The notes beneath the pieces were generated by a model, which did no database searches, was not told where the DNA came from, and saw only the letters and a program-made list of their open reading frames with translations. From Branchipolynoe longqiensis (lineage: Eukaryota; Annelida; Polychaeta; Phyllodocida; Polynoidae): a DNA stretch of 64,000 nt. The position numbers were made by a program, and so were the translations under genes. The DNA lies in contig CM059198.1 of assembly GCA_030323885.1 (NCBI GenBank), forward strand, positions 64,072,917 to 64,136,916. Reading direction: 5' to 3'. This document shows positions 9,546 through 21,505 of this stretch, piece after piece; the first letter of the stretch is position 1; each line of letters begins with the position of its first letter.

Positions 9546-9967
9546 AAATAAGGTATTATTGAGTGACAGAGGCATTAACTAATGGCAGCTGTTTCAGATA
9601 TAAATATACTTGCAGCCAGTCAATTAGAAACCGTCACATTAATTTGAGTAGCACAATAGTAAAGGACATTGCACATATATGGGAGAATATTGGAAAGCGT
9701 TTAATATTGTGTTATACGTAAATAAACCTGAATTTAGTCGCCACTTACCATCTAGTAAGACAATACTAAATATCAAGTTATCATTCGGTTATAGCATCGA
9801 TGAACATTTACCAAAAGACAGTGTACACCAAACGAACGCACACATTCAGTCACTTAACAACCGACACTTCAATTTCCTTCGTAAGATCATATATCTCCTC
9901 CGCCCAAAACATAACAAGTTGATGGTGAACCTGCCTGCCTGCCTGTCAGCCCATCTGTCTAACGGTA

Positions 9968-10330
9968 TGCTTTCCTTCCCTCCTTCCCTCCTTCCCTCCT
10001 TCCCTCCTTCCCTCCTTCCCTCCTTCCCTCCTTCCCTCCTTCCCTCCTTCCCTCCTTCCCTCCTTCCCTCCTTCCCTCCTTCCCTCCTTCCCTCCTTCCC
10101 TCCTTCCCTCCTTCCCTCCTTCCTCCTTCCCTCCTTCCCTCCTTCCCTCCTTCCCTCCTTCCCTCCTTCCCTCCTTCCCTCCTTCCCTCCTTCCCTCCTT
10201 CCCTCCTTCCCTCCTTCCCTCCTTCCCTCCTTCCCTCCTTCCTTCCTTCCCTCTTTCCCTCTTTCCCTCTTTCCCTCCTTCCTTCTTTCCCTCCTTCCCT
10301 CTGTCCCTCCTTCCCTCCTTCCTTCCACCC
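9968..10330 (+). repeat. TTCCCTCC octamer array
   Basis: About 40 copies of TTCCCTCC in a row, then degenerate pyrimidine-rich sequence to about 10500. The strand is almost pure pyrimidine. Open frames here are not genes. Confidence 0.97.
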
Positions 10331-10499
10331 CTTGCCTACCTCCTTTCTTACTTCCCCATTGTTTTCTTCCCTCTATCCCTCTCTCTCACCCAGCTCCCTT
10401 CCCTCCCTCCGTCCCTCTCTCCCTGCGTTGCATTATTTCCATTCCTCTCTCCCTAGACTACATTCCTCTCCTCCCCACTTCGTGCTGCCTTCCTTCCCT

Positions 10500-10800
10500 T
10501 CCTGGCCGAATCGGTAGAGCGCATGCCTCCTGTGCTAGAAATTGGGATTTTGAATCTTGGTCGAATCAAACTAATGATTTATCAAATTGATACTTGTCGC
10601 TTCCTAACTTGGAACTCAGCATTAATAGGATATGGCAAGGACTAGTTAGCTCAGTGTCAGGATAATGTGACTGACTGAGATATCAGGTCATGGTGTTGGC
10701 GGCCTGATTTCCTAGTGTTACATGAGTGTGCACTGTCATAAGTCGGTACCCGTCCAGATATGACCTTAGATGTTGCCAGGAGATACAATTCCAAGTACCA
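10500..10800 (+). mobile_element. SINE type A
   Basis: A tRNA-like head (GGCCGAATCGGTAGAGCGC A box; a decayed B box at TTTGAATCTTGG) is followed by the body CAAGGACT...CAGTGTCAGGATAATGTGACTGA and the tail ACCTTAGATGTTGCCAGGA. Pol III promoter boxes in the head are family knowledge. Confidence 0.8.
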
Positions 10801-10844
10801 GCCATCCCTCTCTATCTACTCCCTCCTGTTCCCTCAAGGCTCCT

Positions 10845-11105
10845 GCCTGCGCTCCACCTACAACCCAACCGGCGGCAGTTGGGGCATAACCCGACACCTC
10901 CCTGCTGCCTCCCACCCCTCCCTCCCTCTCTCCCTCTTTCGCCTTATATCCCTCCCTCCCTCTCTCCATGTGCTCCCTTCCTTCCCTCCCTGTATACCGA
11001 CCCCCCCCCCCCCCTCCGACCCCCTCCTGCCGTCCCTCACTGCCTGCGCTCCACCTACAATCCAACCCAGCAGCAGTTGTGGCATAACCCGACACCCCCC
11101 CCCCC
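10845..11105 (+). repeat. Direct repeat pair in C-rich DNA
   Basis: CCTGCGCTCCACCTACAA with about 40 bp of following sequence occurs at about 10848 and again at about 11042, separated by C-rich low-complexity DNA. Confidence 0.75.
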
Positions 11106-11487
11106 TCGCAACGCTTAAAACGGCTGGCACCTGCTGATATGGGAAGCTGCGCTAGAGTAGGCCTCAGCTTTCAACTTCAGCCACAACGCAGCTCTCTCAG
11201 CTTGCCAGCGCAGCTCTCTCAGCTTTCCAGCCCCATTTGGAGGATGGCTGGTGTCCGGCAGGCTGGCAGCTCGGCGGCAAGCAGAGGACGCTGTGTCGAA
11301 TACTCAACAGGACGTGCGCGGTGCATGTATCAATTACTGCACTGGAGGGTCTTTTCTTTCTGTTAATTTTATTGTTAGTGTGGGGGGAGGGCTAAGGCTA
11401 AGATTCCATATACAGGAATGCGAATGTGAATGTGGCACAACATGGAAAAGCATGCAAACGCACAGTAGTGCTTCCATATGTCCGAAT

Positions 11488-11634
11488 TTGAATGCGAATG
11501 CAAATGCAAATGCAAATGCAAATGCAAATGCGAATGTGAATGCGAATGCGAATGCGAATGCGAATGCGAATGCGAATACGAATACGAATACGAATGCAAG
11601 TGCAAATGCAAATGCAAATGCAAATGCAAATTAT
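11488..11634 (+). repeat. Hexanucleotide array AATGCR
   Basis: About 24 copies of AATGCA and AATGCG with a few AATACG. The two unit types occur in blocks. Confidence 0.97.
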
Positions 11635-12059
11635 GAATGAACTATGAGTGGTTCTAATATGTGTGCTCTGGCTATGCACTATTGGGATCATTGTATCGAT
11701 TTATTTATAGGGAAATGTCTATTAACAACAGTGCAGATAAAACATAGTGGTCGGATTATTGGGTGCAACGTGAGGAGGAGGAGGTAAGTACAAGGTAATA
11801 TAATGCCGCTAGATCTGTATCTGTTTACACATTGGGGTATCCCATTATGCCCGGTGATAGGAGAGAAGAAAATGGCGAATCTGGCTAGATGTGTTAATTT
11901 CATTCGCACTAATATGAACGTGGGAGGCTTAAACGAAGCGAATGACTGAGACATGATAGTTATTTACTATGACACAATAGTCGAGTAAGAATTACGGGGT
12001 GACAAGTGTTTATAAATACACATATGCTGACAGCAGGTGTGGACATTTTATGCACCAGG

Positions 12060-12412
12060 GAAGGTTATTTTGTTAGTTGGTTGGTTGTTGGAGTTTGACG
12101 TTCTGGCAACATCTAATGTCATATCAGGATGGGTACCGACTTGTGACAGTGCGGACCCATGGCAATTTGATAGTGCTGCCCCACTGGGGAATTAGGCCGC
12201 CTACACCATGACCCGATATCCAACTCAGTCACATTATCCTGACACTGAACTACCCGGTCCTTCCCTTATCCTATTAATGCCAAGCACCTGGCTAGGAATT
12301 GACAAGTATCAAATTTATAAGTCATTGCTTTGACTCGACTGGGAACCAAACTTCCAACCTTCCGCACATGCGGCCCACGCTCTAACGATTCGGCCACACC
12401 GCTTCCGGTGAT
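12060..12412 (-). mobile_element. SINE type A, near full length
   Basis: Read on the minus strand: a tRNA-like head ending at about 12412 (GGTGTGGCCGAATCG), the CCTAGCCAGGTGCTTGGCAT body, then GACATTAGATGTTGCCAGAAC and a short tail. Confidence 0.85.
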
Positions 12413-12775
12413 TATTTTGTTAATTACTTAGGTACTGCTGCTAAAGCGGTGTGATGGTACATATATTTATTTACACAACTTGGATTTCTGCATGCATACA
12501 TCGGGGAATTGTGCCATAACAGTGTGCTTGTTTGCAGGGGTGTAGCTAGGCATACGCATGTACGCCAAAACGTCCACATCATTTTGTCAACAACAACAAA
12601 AATTCAAAAATAATAAAGAGAGAGAGAGAGAGGAGGCATGTAATAGTCCGGAGTGTCGAAAACTCAAGTCTAAAATGTGTAAACTCTGCCAGCTTAAGCT
12701 TAAGCGTCCCCCTAAACCCCCTGCCAAAATTAGGAGTACACATCGTTAAAGGTCTAGCTACGCCCCTGGTTTTTT

Positions 12776-12955
12776 ACTGTCCTATCTGTGGTAAAGTGCA
12801 TATAAAAGACTGCTTGCTGCTTATCGGAAAGAGTAACCTATGTGACAGCAGCAGGTTTTCCTCTAAAGAAATATCTCAGAGTGAGCATATGTTTGACGTC
12901 CAATAGCCAATGATAAAAGTCAATGCGCTCTAGAGGCATTGTTAAATAAAACAAA
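12776..12955 (+). mobile_element. RUDI-like V-SINE, 5' truncated
   Basis: Contains GGTAAAGTGCATATAAAAGAC, TTTGACGTCCAATAGCCAATGA and the tail CTCTAGAGGCATTGTTAAATAAAACAAAC. The family name is from memory of mollusc SINEs. Confidence 0.75.
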
Positions 12956-13507
12956 CTGTCCTTCTCCTCCCGCCCCATGCCCTCTGATTCACAGCCATGT
13001 ACGTTATCAGTCATCCCTCCCTCTTTCCATCTGCTGCCCTTGCTAATTCATTTTTTTCTACTAACATTCACTAATATTCATAAATATCCCATTCTCAGAA
13101 TATATATGTATATGGGTTATTCTTCAAAGCTGGGCACCACATATTTGGTCTCCACATTACAATGCTTATAATTAAGTCGTTGTTTTATTGATATCAAGTC
13201 AAATAAGTACTGCAGCCTCTGTTTATTAGGTATGTTAGCAGTTCTACATGTATTGAATTTATCCCACAAAAGATATCAAAATTATAATTGTATGATTTTG
13301 CGCTAGAGTGAAAATGTGAAAATTTACACATTTACACCATACATGTAGACAAACTTTTTAAAACTTATTTTTCAACTTTTTTCTTGTAAGTCTTAACCTT
13401 GTCTGCTTGTTTGTGATATATATATATATAAATATATATATATCACAATTCCCGGTTTATATACAATTTTGCTTTAGTTTTGTATCAGCTTCTCTTGTGT
13501 TGTGAGT

Positions 13508-13890
13508 CAAAGACCCAATAATACTAAGATGGCTCACTCAGCCTGTACTGTGTAATCAAAATGATCAAACCCACCACTTGGTGCGCTGGCTGTTCTCTTG
13601 GTTAACCAGAGGCTATATTATATGGATAAATGTATATATGAATGTGAAAGATGTGTGATGATGGCGATGATGATGATGATGCTGATGATGATGCGTGTTT
13701 GTTCATAGCAATTTCATATTGATGTGTATTCATACTTACCTGTCTCATGTATAATATAATTGTATGTGTTTACATGTGAAACACCAACCAGCAGCTGGGT
13801 TGATCAAACCCACCACAAGGTGGCACTGCGAAATGTACATTACCATGGGAGAGATAGGGAGTGAGTCGTCTTAGTATTATAGGGTCTTTG
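13508..13890. mobile_element. hAT-like MITE
   Basis: CAAAGACCCAATAATACTAAG at the left is the inverse of the right end, with few mismatches over about 31 bp. TGTGAGT flanks both sides (13501-13507, 13891-13897). A 7-8 bp duplication and a CAAAG start suit the hAT superfamily. The inside holds two copies of GATCAAACCCACCAC and a GAT repeat. No coding capacity. Confidence 0.8.
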
Positions 13891-13971
13891 TGTGAGTGTC
13901 TCTAGATGCAGTAGAGTTCTGGCGTTTCATCAACAATGTTAGTTCTTTCCACTGCCACCAAGTGGTTGGTG

Positions 13972-14130
13972 TGTTGATTGATGGAATTGTACGTCCTGGC
14001 AACATCTAAGGTCATATCACAATGGGTTCCGAATTGTGACAGTGTGCACTGATGGCAATTTTATAGTACTGCCCCACTGGGAGACCAGGCCACCAACACC
14101 ATGACCTGATATCCCGCTCAGTCACATTCG
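13972..14130 (-). mobile_element. SINE type A, 3' part
   Basis: The plus strand shows GTACGTCCTGGCAACATCTAAGG, CACTGGGAGACCAGGC and ATGACCTGATATCCC, the tail half of type A in reverse. Confidence 0.8.
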
Positions 14131-14329
14131 CTTCAACCCATACGGACACATCATTTCCAGTTCCTCCAATAGGGACTCAGCATTTATGGTTACCATGACC
14201 ACCAGTGGGCTGCCCACCACCAGAGCTGGTTGACCTGTGGCCACCACCAACGTTGACCCCTGTGTGCATTGACCCCTACCTCAGCAGAGAGCCAGGACCT
14301 GAGTGCACTCACACACAAACCGGCCAATC

Positions 14330-14610
14330 ATCCATATGCCTATAATTACCGCCCCCTCAAGCATGGGCCAAGCCATATTATATAAACAACACACACTCTT
14401 GGCTGGCCACACAGAATAATCATAGAGGATTTCCATTTCCCCCCTCTGCTGATTATCAACATATTTTACAATATGTCTGATATTGTCATAGGGGTGATGA
14501 AAATTGGAAATATTGTGCCTAGAGTAGGACTCGAACCCACATCTCTTTGCATTCTGGGCCAGTGTACTAACCATTAGGCCACCTAGGTTCCCTGATGTCA
14601 CCACACTACC
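14330..14610 (-). mobile_element. SINE type D (tRNA-like head)
   Basis: Minus strand: CCTAGGTGGCCTAATGGTTAG (A box) and GTGGGTTCGAGTCC (B box), then CACAATATTTCCAATTTTCATCACCCC. The same head and leader recur at 16487-16660. Confidence 0.7.
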
Positions 14611-14879
14611 CACGACTACCTGTCTATGTGGCTACTTGCCCGAGCGGTCAATGTGGACCACTACACTCATCCCCCTGGAATTGTAAGTCTTCTAATGCTT
14701 ACAATTACATACATACAAGCAATGCACTTACATATATATACACAGGGTAGGTTCAACAACTATACAGCACATAGCTTGTATCATGATCATGGTCATGGCA
14801 ACCACAGGATCATGGTCATGGCAACCACAGATTCGAGCTGTGGACTTTACATAACTGGCAACCACAACGAGACTCAAAC

Positions 14880-15165
14880 TCGCAATCTTCTGATGGACAT
14901 AAAAATGTGTAGAATATTACCATTTATTTGGTTCACTTGAAAATTCATAGACATACATATGTCATGAAAAGGTTGGTTCATTTGAAAATTCAGGGACATA
15001 AAATGTTGAATATTGTCATTTATTCATGAAAAGGGTGGTTCACTTGAAAATTCAAGGACAGGAAATGTTGAATATTGCAATTTATTCATGAAAACGTTGG
15101 TTCACTTGAAAATTCATGGACATAAAATGTTGAATATTGCCATTTATTATCAAACAATTCATTAA
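14880..15165 (+). repeat. Tandem repeat, about 62 bp unit
   Basis: TTCACTTGAAAATTCA and ATGTTGAATATTG recur at about 62 bp steps for three to four units. Confidence 0.85.
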
Positions 15166-16008
15166 CTTATGCTGTCATTGACATGATTGAAATTGTTCTA
15201 TGGAACAAATTAATGTTCTTTGAGCTGGAAAATGCATATTATTATATAATCTATAGTGATATATTTAAAGCTTGAAACATATTGGGGAAATGTATTATTC
15301 AAATACTTTTTTGAATACAAATCAGATATATGTACCGCAAAGAAAGGTAACTTTCTGCGAAATGATGCTGGGATCGATAGCGACTCTTCAAGATTGGATT
15401 GATATCATCAATATCGCAACCCGAATGCAGTAGTTCAGAGGAGAACACTGTCATATATATTTAAATGAATGAAATAATCGACATTTCGCTGATGGAAACA
15501 ACTAAAATTAAATATCAATGGCAACTGCTGGATACCGTGACAGCATATGTAAACTTGAGCTAAAAGCTAGAAATCTATTATTATTTAATAATATAGATGC
15601 GGCCATTGTAATTTCAAAGTTCGAAGCGAACCACTGTCATTCCTTTGTTTACCTTTTGACGCTAAGTTAACACTGGGTATACAGCTTTTTGTCGTTTGTG
15701 TTATTTGTGTTAAAACCAATATTTGATCTTTGATACTTGCACATGTCATACGAAAAGATATTTTGAATCTATTTCTGCCTTTATTTCCACTCAAAACGAC
15801 TTATTTTTGGTTAAATCGGAGAATTTGGTCGCTTTGCAAGAAAATAGTCTGTTAAACTAGGTCATCGATTCAACCCGCTTAATCCTTGTTTTCTCATAGA
15901 GCTGAGATCCGCAATGTTAACTCTATGAAGATCTGTCGAGCAACCATGCATCTACCATCGACGTCTTCGGGTTTCTTCAAGTTTTCATAGCCGGAAAGAC
16001 GAATGTTC
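15166..16008. other. Unassigned AT-rich spacer
   Basis: I see no repeat ends, RNA gene or convincing coding frame here. Confidence 0.5.
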
Positions 16009-16019
16009 TATTTGTGAAA

Positions 16020-16486
16020 CAGGTATACATGGCCAGGCGCATAGACGTGTTTATGTAGTTGCTGGTGGTACTTGATTGATTGCTAAATAGACATTGTGGT
16101 GCTAGTAAGATAGTGTGTAAGGGGCACTCAGAGCCCTACCCACTACCCCCTCCCCCCTCTGCTAGTCAGGATCACCACACGCATGCTCAACGTAGGTGGA
16201 GGCCAGGGTAGCCACACAGCCTGGTGGTGGTGGGCAGATTACTGTAACCATGGGGACTGAGAATGCTTGTTTTTAACATTGCTGGAGCTAGAAATGCTTG
16301 TTTCTCATTGGGAGAATGGGGTGGGGTGATACAGTATACTGGATCCATGTACCATATAAATAATAAATCTGAGGGCTTGACTCTCTCTCTCTTCTTTCAC
16401 TCTTTATAGTCTTCCTTTCTCTTTGCCTGTATTGATTTCACTATAGCCTGCCTACACAACCACATATTCGAGCCGTGGACTTTACA
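16020..16486 (+). mobile_element. Solo LTR family L, diverged copy
   Basis: Aligns by eye with the 554 bp copies at 43753-44306 and 35084-35637: ATAGTGTGTAAGGGGCAC, AAATAATAAATCTGAGGG (TATA/polyA region), GCCTGCCTACACAACC, and the end GGACTTTACA. The first ~80 bp are lost or too diverged. Confidence 0.6.
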
Positions 16487-16660
16487 CAGTGTCATGGGGG
16501 TGATGAAAATTGGAAATATTGCGCCTATAGCGGGACTCAAACCCATATCTCTTTGCATTCCGGGCAAGTGTACTAACCATTACACCACCTAGGCTCCCTG
16601 ATCTCACCACATTACCCATGCCTACCTGTCTATGTGGCTCCTTGCCCAAGAGGGCAGTGC
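16487..16660 (-). mobile_element. SINE type D, second copy
   Basis: Minus strand: CCTAGGTGGTGTAATGGTTAG, ATATGGGTTTGAGTCCCGC and CAATATTTCCAATTTTCATCA. The LTR at 16020-16486 ends exactly at its 3' side, so the LTR is inserted in it. Confidence 0.7.
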
Positions 16661-16671
16661 AGACCACTATA

Positions 16672-16735
16672 ATATCCAATAGCACATGATGCGAAAATGA
16701 ATCTGCTCTAGAGGCGTCGTTAAAGAAAACAAGCT
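16672..16735 (+). mobile_element. RUDI-like SINE, 3' end fragment
   Basis: CCAATAGCACATGATG...CTCTAGAGGCGTCGTTAAAG, the last ~60 bp of the family. Confidence 0.65.
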
Positions 16736-16805
16736 TCAGGAAGACCAGCCTGAGTAGTGATATTTGTTAACAATTCCTACTGACTGAAGTGAGTCTGCCG
16801 GACGT

Positions 16806-17440
16806 AGTTAGGTGTGTAGGTAGGTATGTAAATATGTAGGTAGTTAGGTAGGCAGTGAGATAGGTAAGTAGGTAGGCATGCAGCTAGGCATGTAGTTAGG
16901 TATGTAGTTAGGTATGTAGTTAGGTATGCAGTTATGTATGTAGTTAGGTGTGTAGTTAGGTATGTAGGTAGGTAGGTAGTGATATACGTAGGTAGTTAGG
17001 CATGCACTTAGGTATGTAGTTAGGTATGTAGGTAGGTATGCAGTTATGTATGTAGTTAGGTAGGTAGTTCGGTATGTCGTTAGGTATGTACATATGTAGG
17101 TAGTTAGGCATGTAATTAGGTATGTAGTCATTCATGTACTTAGGTATGTAGCTATGCATGTGGTTAGATATGTAGTTAGGTATGTAGTTAGGTATGTAGT
17201 TAGGTATGTAGTTAGGTATGTAGTTAGGTATGTAGTTAGGTATGTAGTTAGGTATGTAGTTAGGTATGTAGTTAGGTACAGAGTTAGGTACGTAGTTAGG
17301 TAGATAGTTAGGTAGGTATGTTGTATGTAGTGAGGTAAGTAGGCAGATAGGTAGTGAGATATGTAGGTAGTTAGGTATGTAATTAGGCATGTAGTTAGAT
17401 ATGTAGTTAGGTAGGTAGGTTGATAGGGAGTGAGATAGGT
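16806..17440 (+). repeat. 12-mer array, GTAGTTAGGTAT
   Basis: About 50 units, with a very regular core at 17170-17275. On the minus strand it reads as repeated PNYI, which is a by-product of the unit. Confidence 0.95.
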
Positions 17441-17774
17441 AGGTCGTTAGGATCCGGTGTTGCGGGAGGAGATTGAAGCCTGTCTGGTGACAATGGAGGC
17501 GGCGGGAAGGTAATGTTCCAGGAGGAATGATAGGCGATGTGTTCATTACACAGGTGTCGTCTGCTGATTGTGACGTCACGAGTTGGTGGCGGGAAGGAAG
17601 ATGCGAAATGAAGACTGATTGTCTGCAGGTTATTACGTTTGGTAAGAAGGGGGTGCACCCACACAAAAACAGCCACAAAAATACAGACAGAGCAGGCCAG
17701 TCACTGTTACAAACAGATAAACAAACAACATAGGACTGCAAATATACCAACAAACAAACTCATTCACACATTGG

Positions 17775-17835
17775 GTTTGTTTGTTTGTTGGAGTTTTACG
17801 TCCTGGCAACACATAGGGATACGTCAGGGTGCTTA
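17775..17835 (-). mobile_element. SINE type A, tail fragment
   Basis: GTTTGTTTGTTGGAGTTTTACGTCCTGGCAACA, the reverse of the type A tail. Confidence 0.7.
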
Positions 17836-17894
17836 ACTAATTATAGGTTACATAGGTTTGCTTTGTGCAATGTTGGTTCCGACCTATGGTATTT

Positions 17895-18700
17895 AAAGGG
17901 GCTGGATGGGAGCTGAGGTGGAAGGGAGGGGAGGAGAGGGGAGAGGAGGGAAGGGGGGTGAGGGAAGGGAGCGGAGGGGAGGGGAGGGAAGGGTGAGAGG
18001 AGGGGTATGGGAGGGGAGGGGAAGGGAGGGGGAGGGAGGGGAGGGGAGAGCAAAGGAGGGGAGGGGAGTGGAGGTTGAAGGGAGGGGGATGGGAGGTTAG
18101 GGGAAGGGAGGGGAAGGGAGGGGAAAGGAGGGGAGGGGAGGGCAAGGGAAGGGAGGATATAGGAGAGTAAAACGGGTAGGGATAGGAGGGGAGAGCGGGA
18201 AGGAAGGGAGCGGAAGGGAGGAGAGAGGAGGGGAGAGGAGGGGAGAGGAGAGGAGAGGAGAGGAGGGGAGAGGAGAGGAGAGGAAAGCAGGTGGGGAGAG
18301 AAGGGGAAAGTGGGAGTGGGGAAGGGAGTGGAGTGGATGAAATGAGAGGGGAGACGGGGCGAGGGGAGAGGAAAGCGAGTGGGAAGAGGAGTGAAAAGTG
18401 GGAGGGGAGAAAAGGGGAGAAAAGGGGACGGGAAGGGAGTGGAGGATAGGGGAAGAGGGAGTGGGGAGAGAGGGGAGGGGAAGAGAATGGAGGGAGAGGA
18501 AGAGAGAGTGGGGTGGACAGGAGGGGACGGGAAGGTAAGGGACTGGAGGGGAAAGGCGGGGATGGGGAGATGAGGGGAGGAGAGTGGGTATGGAAGGGAA
18601 GGAGAAGAAGAGGAGAGGGGAGGAGACGGGACGGGAACGAAGGAGAGGGAAGCAGAGAGGACGGGAAGCAAGGACAGGGGGACATGGTTGGAGAGGAGAT
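17895..18700 (+). repeat. 800 bp polypurine block (GGGGAGG)
   Basis: Nearly all G and A on the plus strand, mostly AGGGGAGGGGAGG. The minus strand gives Pro/Ser-rich open frames that are not genes. It could form triplex or G-quadruplex DNA. Confidence 0.95.
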
Positions 18701-19247
18701 TTTGTTGGGGGTTTTACCTCCTAGCACCATTTAATGCGATATTAGAATGAGTGGAGGTATGCTATCATTAACAAATAAGGAATATAATATACCTAGCATA
18801 AAGAAGCTCTGCTCATTTATATAAATATAATTACATTATGCATTTTGCAGGTACCGTCCTACCGCAGACGACAATTAATTGCCGGTGGCTCCCCCTGTGG
18901 ACTCCCACCTTACCAGTTAACAAAATGGCGGCAGTAACACTGCGGGTGTGGGAGCTGGGGGGGGGGGGGGGGGGGGCGGTTGTCTTCTGCGGTAAGCCTT
19001 CCATGGCATCCTTCATTCATTCAACAGGTGCCCGGCCCAGTTCACAACTCGCCCGCAGATTTTAGGAAGCGGAGGAGGAATTTTTATGCGGGATGGGGTT
19101 CATTAGTTGTCCGCCGGGACGATGCTACCCGCTCCCCGCCCCGCTCCCCGCCCCCCGAACCGCCCCACTTCGGCATCCCTCCCCCTCGCCCCCCCCCCTC
19201 TGCTCCTCCTACTGCCCACTCCCTAGTCCCATCCCACTCCAGTGGAC

Positions 19248-19345
19248 GGTTAAAGCTTCATAGTCCAATGAAGCATCATATTTTCAAAACCAAAGTGATT
19301 ATCCAGATTTGATTCTATATATCTAAGTTAGATACAAATACTGTG
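19248..19345 (+). mobile_element. MITE family M, 5' fragment
   Basis: TTAAAGCTTCATAGTCCAATGAAGCATC and GATTTGATTCTATATATCTAAG match the start of the 51852 copy, then similarity stops. GC-rich low-complexity DNA precedes it (19130-19200). Confidence 0.75.
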
Positions 19346-19349
19346 GTAT

Positions 19350-19790
19350 GCGGGTAATGCAGTACCTTGGATACCTTAGGTGCTAAAATACCTCAGGGAG
19401 TTTGCCGACCCTGCCTTGCAAAGATGTAAACCACTGCCTTGTGGTACAAGTTCTGGTTCTTGATAGAATCAAAGGCTATGGGAGCAAACCCTAACAGAAA
19501 ACCATGTTATCATGGCAGCATTAAGGGCAGCGATGAATGGAACTCCCAACATCTCCCGACCAGCCACTGCAGGGACAAATAGTTTGTGCCTGTCTTGACA
19601 TGTTCTTGCCGGTGTGAGACCTCTATTTGCACCCTGAGAGAGTGCCGCTAGTAACTTGTAAAAGCCAGCAGCACTTCAACACTTTGCAATCAGCTTTTAT
19701 TAAATGTACAACCGCACAAAGCGGCGGTTAAGTAATGAAAGCAGTCTCTTTGTCGCATTGCGACTGACAGCAGGATGATGATGATGAGAT
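19350..19790 (+). pseudogene. Decayed 3' end of a non-LTR retrotransposon
   Basis: The last ~70 bp (AAGTAATGAAAGCAGTCT, TTGTCGCAT, GACAGCA then GATGATGATGAT) match the tail of the element at 56044-56449 in inverse orientation. Both end with codons for AAVK and a stop. About 19560-19640 looks like a frameshifted zinc-finger tail: CTLRECR is readable where such elements carry a C-x2-C...SH-x-REC motif. Several stops and shifts. The upstream boundary is uncertain. Confidence 0.55.
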
Positions 19791-20009
19791 ACCAATACAA
19801 TTTTAAGCACATGTTTACAGGTAGAAAGGACTAGTGAGAACATTTAATAGAACATGTTACTACAGAAGCTGTCAGATACACACCACGGTCCCTTCCCCCA
19901 CGCCACACCACCTCTCAATGCACGGTAAGATCATTTAGCCGACCATCCTCCTCCTTATGCCTCCAAGCATACCCCTCCCCCCACACCCCAAAATTAAACC
20001 CGGGTATGG

Positions 20010-20265
20010 TCTTGTAAAACCAATGACTTAAATCAAAATTGATACTTGTAGCTTCCTAGCCATGCGTTCGGCATCATTACGATAGCACAAGGACTGGTCT
20101 GGCTCGCTGTCAGGATAATGTTATTGAGTTGGATATCGGGTCATGATGCTGGTGGGCTGATATCCCAGTGTGGCAGCACTATGAAGTCAACATGAGTGCA
20201 CACTGCGTCAAGTCGGTACCCGTCCTGATAAGACCGTTAGATGTTGTAGGGACGTAGAGCTCCAA
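20010..20265 (+). mobile_element. SINE type A, head missing
   Basis: AAACCAATGACTTAAATC, CTTCCTAGCCATGCGTTCGGC and CAAGTCGGTACCCGTCC, ending near TGTTGTAGGGACG. Confidence 0.75.
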
Positions 20266-20629
20266 CAATCAACCGTCAAACCGCGCTTGTTTATTCTATC
20301 CACGGTAGATCGCCTCCCCGATGTCAAAATCTGATTTAAACAAATCTAGCCTGCTGCCTTTAACAGTATACCTAATGCAGCAGGTGTGTGCAATGCAGGA
20401 GCTGTAGCGATCTATGAATTAAGAAAATATGCACATTGTCGTGAAGGAATGACCAAGTGAGTGATGAGAATGGGAAGTAGTCGAATCAACATTGTGCGTA
20501 ATGCTTTGGCATTGCGGGTAATCAGGATCGCGAATACAGACCAAGGCATGCCAGTACTAAGGACCTCAATTGTGTCGCCGACTAGTGGAATTCTTCAGAA
20601 CTATGTAACAAACTCAAACGCTGACTAGC

Positions 20630-20960
20630 AGGTCTTTTCTAAACCTGGTCGCCGATCGGGTAAACAGGACTTGATGACGTATTACCCAGTACACTCGTAC
20701 TGCCGATGCGCCCCTTTTCGGGTAGACTTTTGCTATATAAGGCGGCGCAGCGACAGGGTTTAGTCATTACGACCGGAGGAGCCAGGAGACAATAACCAGC
20801 CTTAAATTGGCCTCCCACCCACCCTACGTGTGAAAGTGGAATGTAGGGCCATAGCATCTCTAGCCTCGTTTCTTAAGCATTTGTGAGCTGACATTTGTAT
20901 AACCTGACATTTAACTTTCCTTAATTAAAAATGCCATAACTATATTTGCTGTGTTCGCGT
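20630..20960 (+). promoter_or_regulatory. Promoter-like segment, possible LTR remnant
   Basis: Contains CTAGCAGGTCTTTT, a TGACGT motif, GCTATATAAGGCG (TATA box) and TGTGTTCGCGTTTTT. The same order recurs at 48565-48945. This may be a pair of decayed LTRs. No terminal duplications were found. Confidence 0.35.
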
Positions 20961-20984
20961 TTTTCCTGAATATGTTGATGGGAC

Positions 20985-21505
20985 TGTCGGTAGTGAGAGG
21001 AGGGTCCTGATGTTGGTGGGTTTGTAGATGGTAAGAACAGGGGCCTGATGTTGGAGGGACTGTGGATAGTAAAAGCAGGGTCCTGATGTTAGTGGGATTG
21101 TAGATGGTAAGAACAGGGTCCTGATGTTGGAGGGACTGTGGATAGTAAAAGCAGGGTCCTGATGTTAGTGGGATTGTAGATGGTAAGAGCAGGATCCTGA
21201 TGTTGGTGTGCTTGTAGATGTTGAGAGTGGGGTCCTGATGTTGGCGGGATTGTGGATAGTAATGGCAGGGTCCTGATGTTAGTGGGATTGTAGATGGTAA
21301 GAGCAGGGTCCTGATGTTGGAGCAAACTGTGGATAGTAAAACCAGGGTCCTGATGTTGGTGTGATTATAGATGTTGAGAGCAGGGTCCTGATGTTCGAGG
21401 GATTGTGGATAGTAAAGGCAGGGTCCTGATGTTAGTGGGATTGTAGATGGTAAGATCAGGTTCCTGATTTGTATGGGGTTGTAAATGGTAAGAGGAGGGT
21501 CCTGA
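20985..21505 (+). repeat. 38 bp minisatellite, left part
   Basis: Units such as AGGGTCCTGATGTTAGTGGG + ATTGTAGATGGTAAGAAC repeat at 38 bp. The array is interrupted at 21506 by a retrotransposon and resumes at 22321. Confidence 0.93.

Noticed and set aside
9679..10590. Open frame of 303 codons
   Set aside because: Most of it is the TTCCCTCC array; the rest is SINE and spacer.
16806..17440. Interstitial telomere repeat
   Set aside because: TTAGG is present but always inside a 12-mer; no consecutive telomere units.
16956..17753. Minus-strand frame with repeated PNYI
   Set aside because: Encoded by the 12-mer array; no domain or start context.
17837..18730. Pro/Ser-rich frames on the minus strand
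   Set aside because: By-product of the polypurine block; two frames are open in parallel and codon content is that of the repeat.
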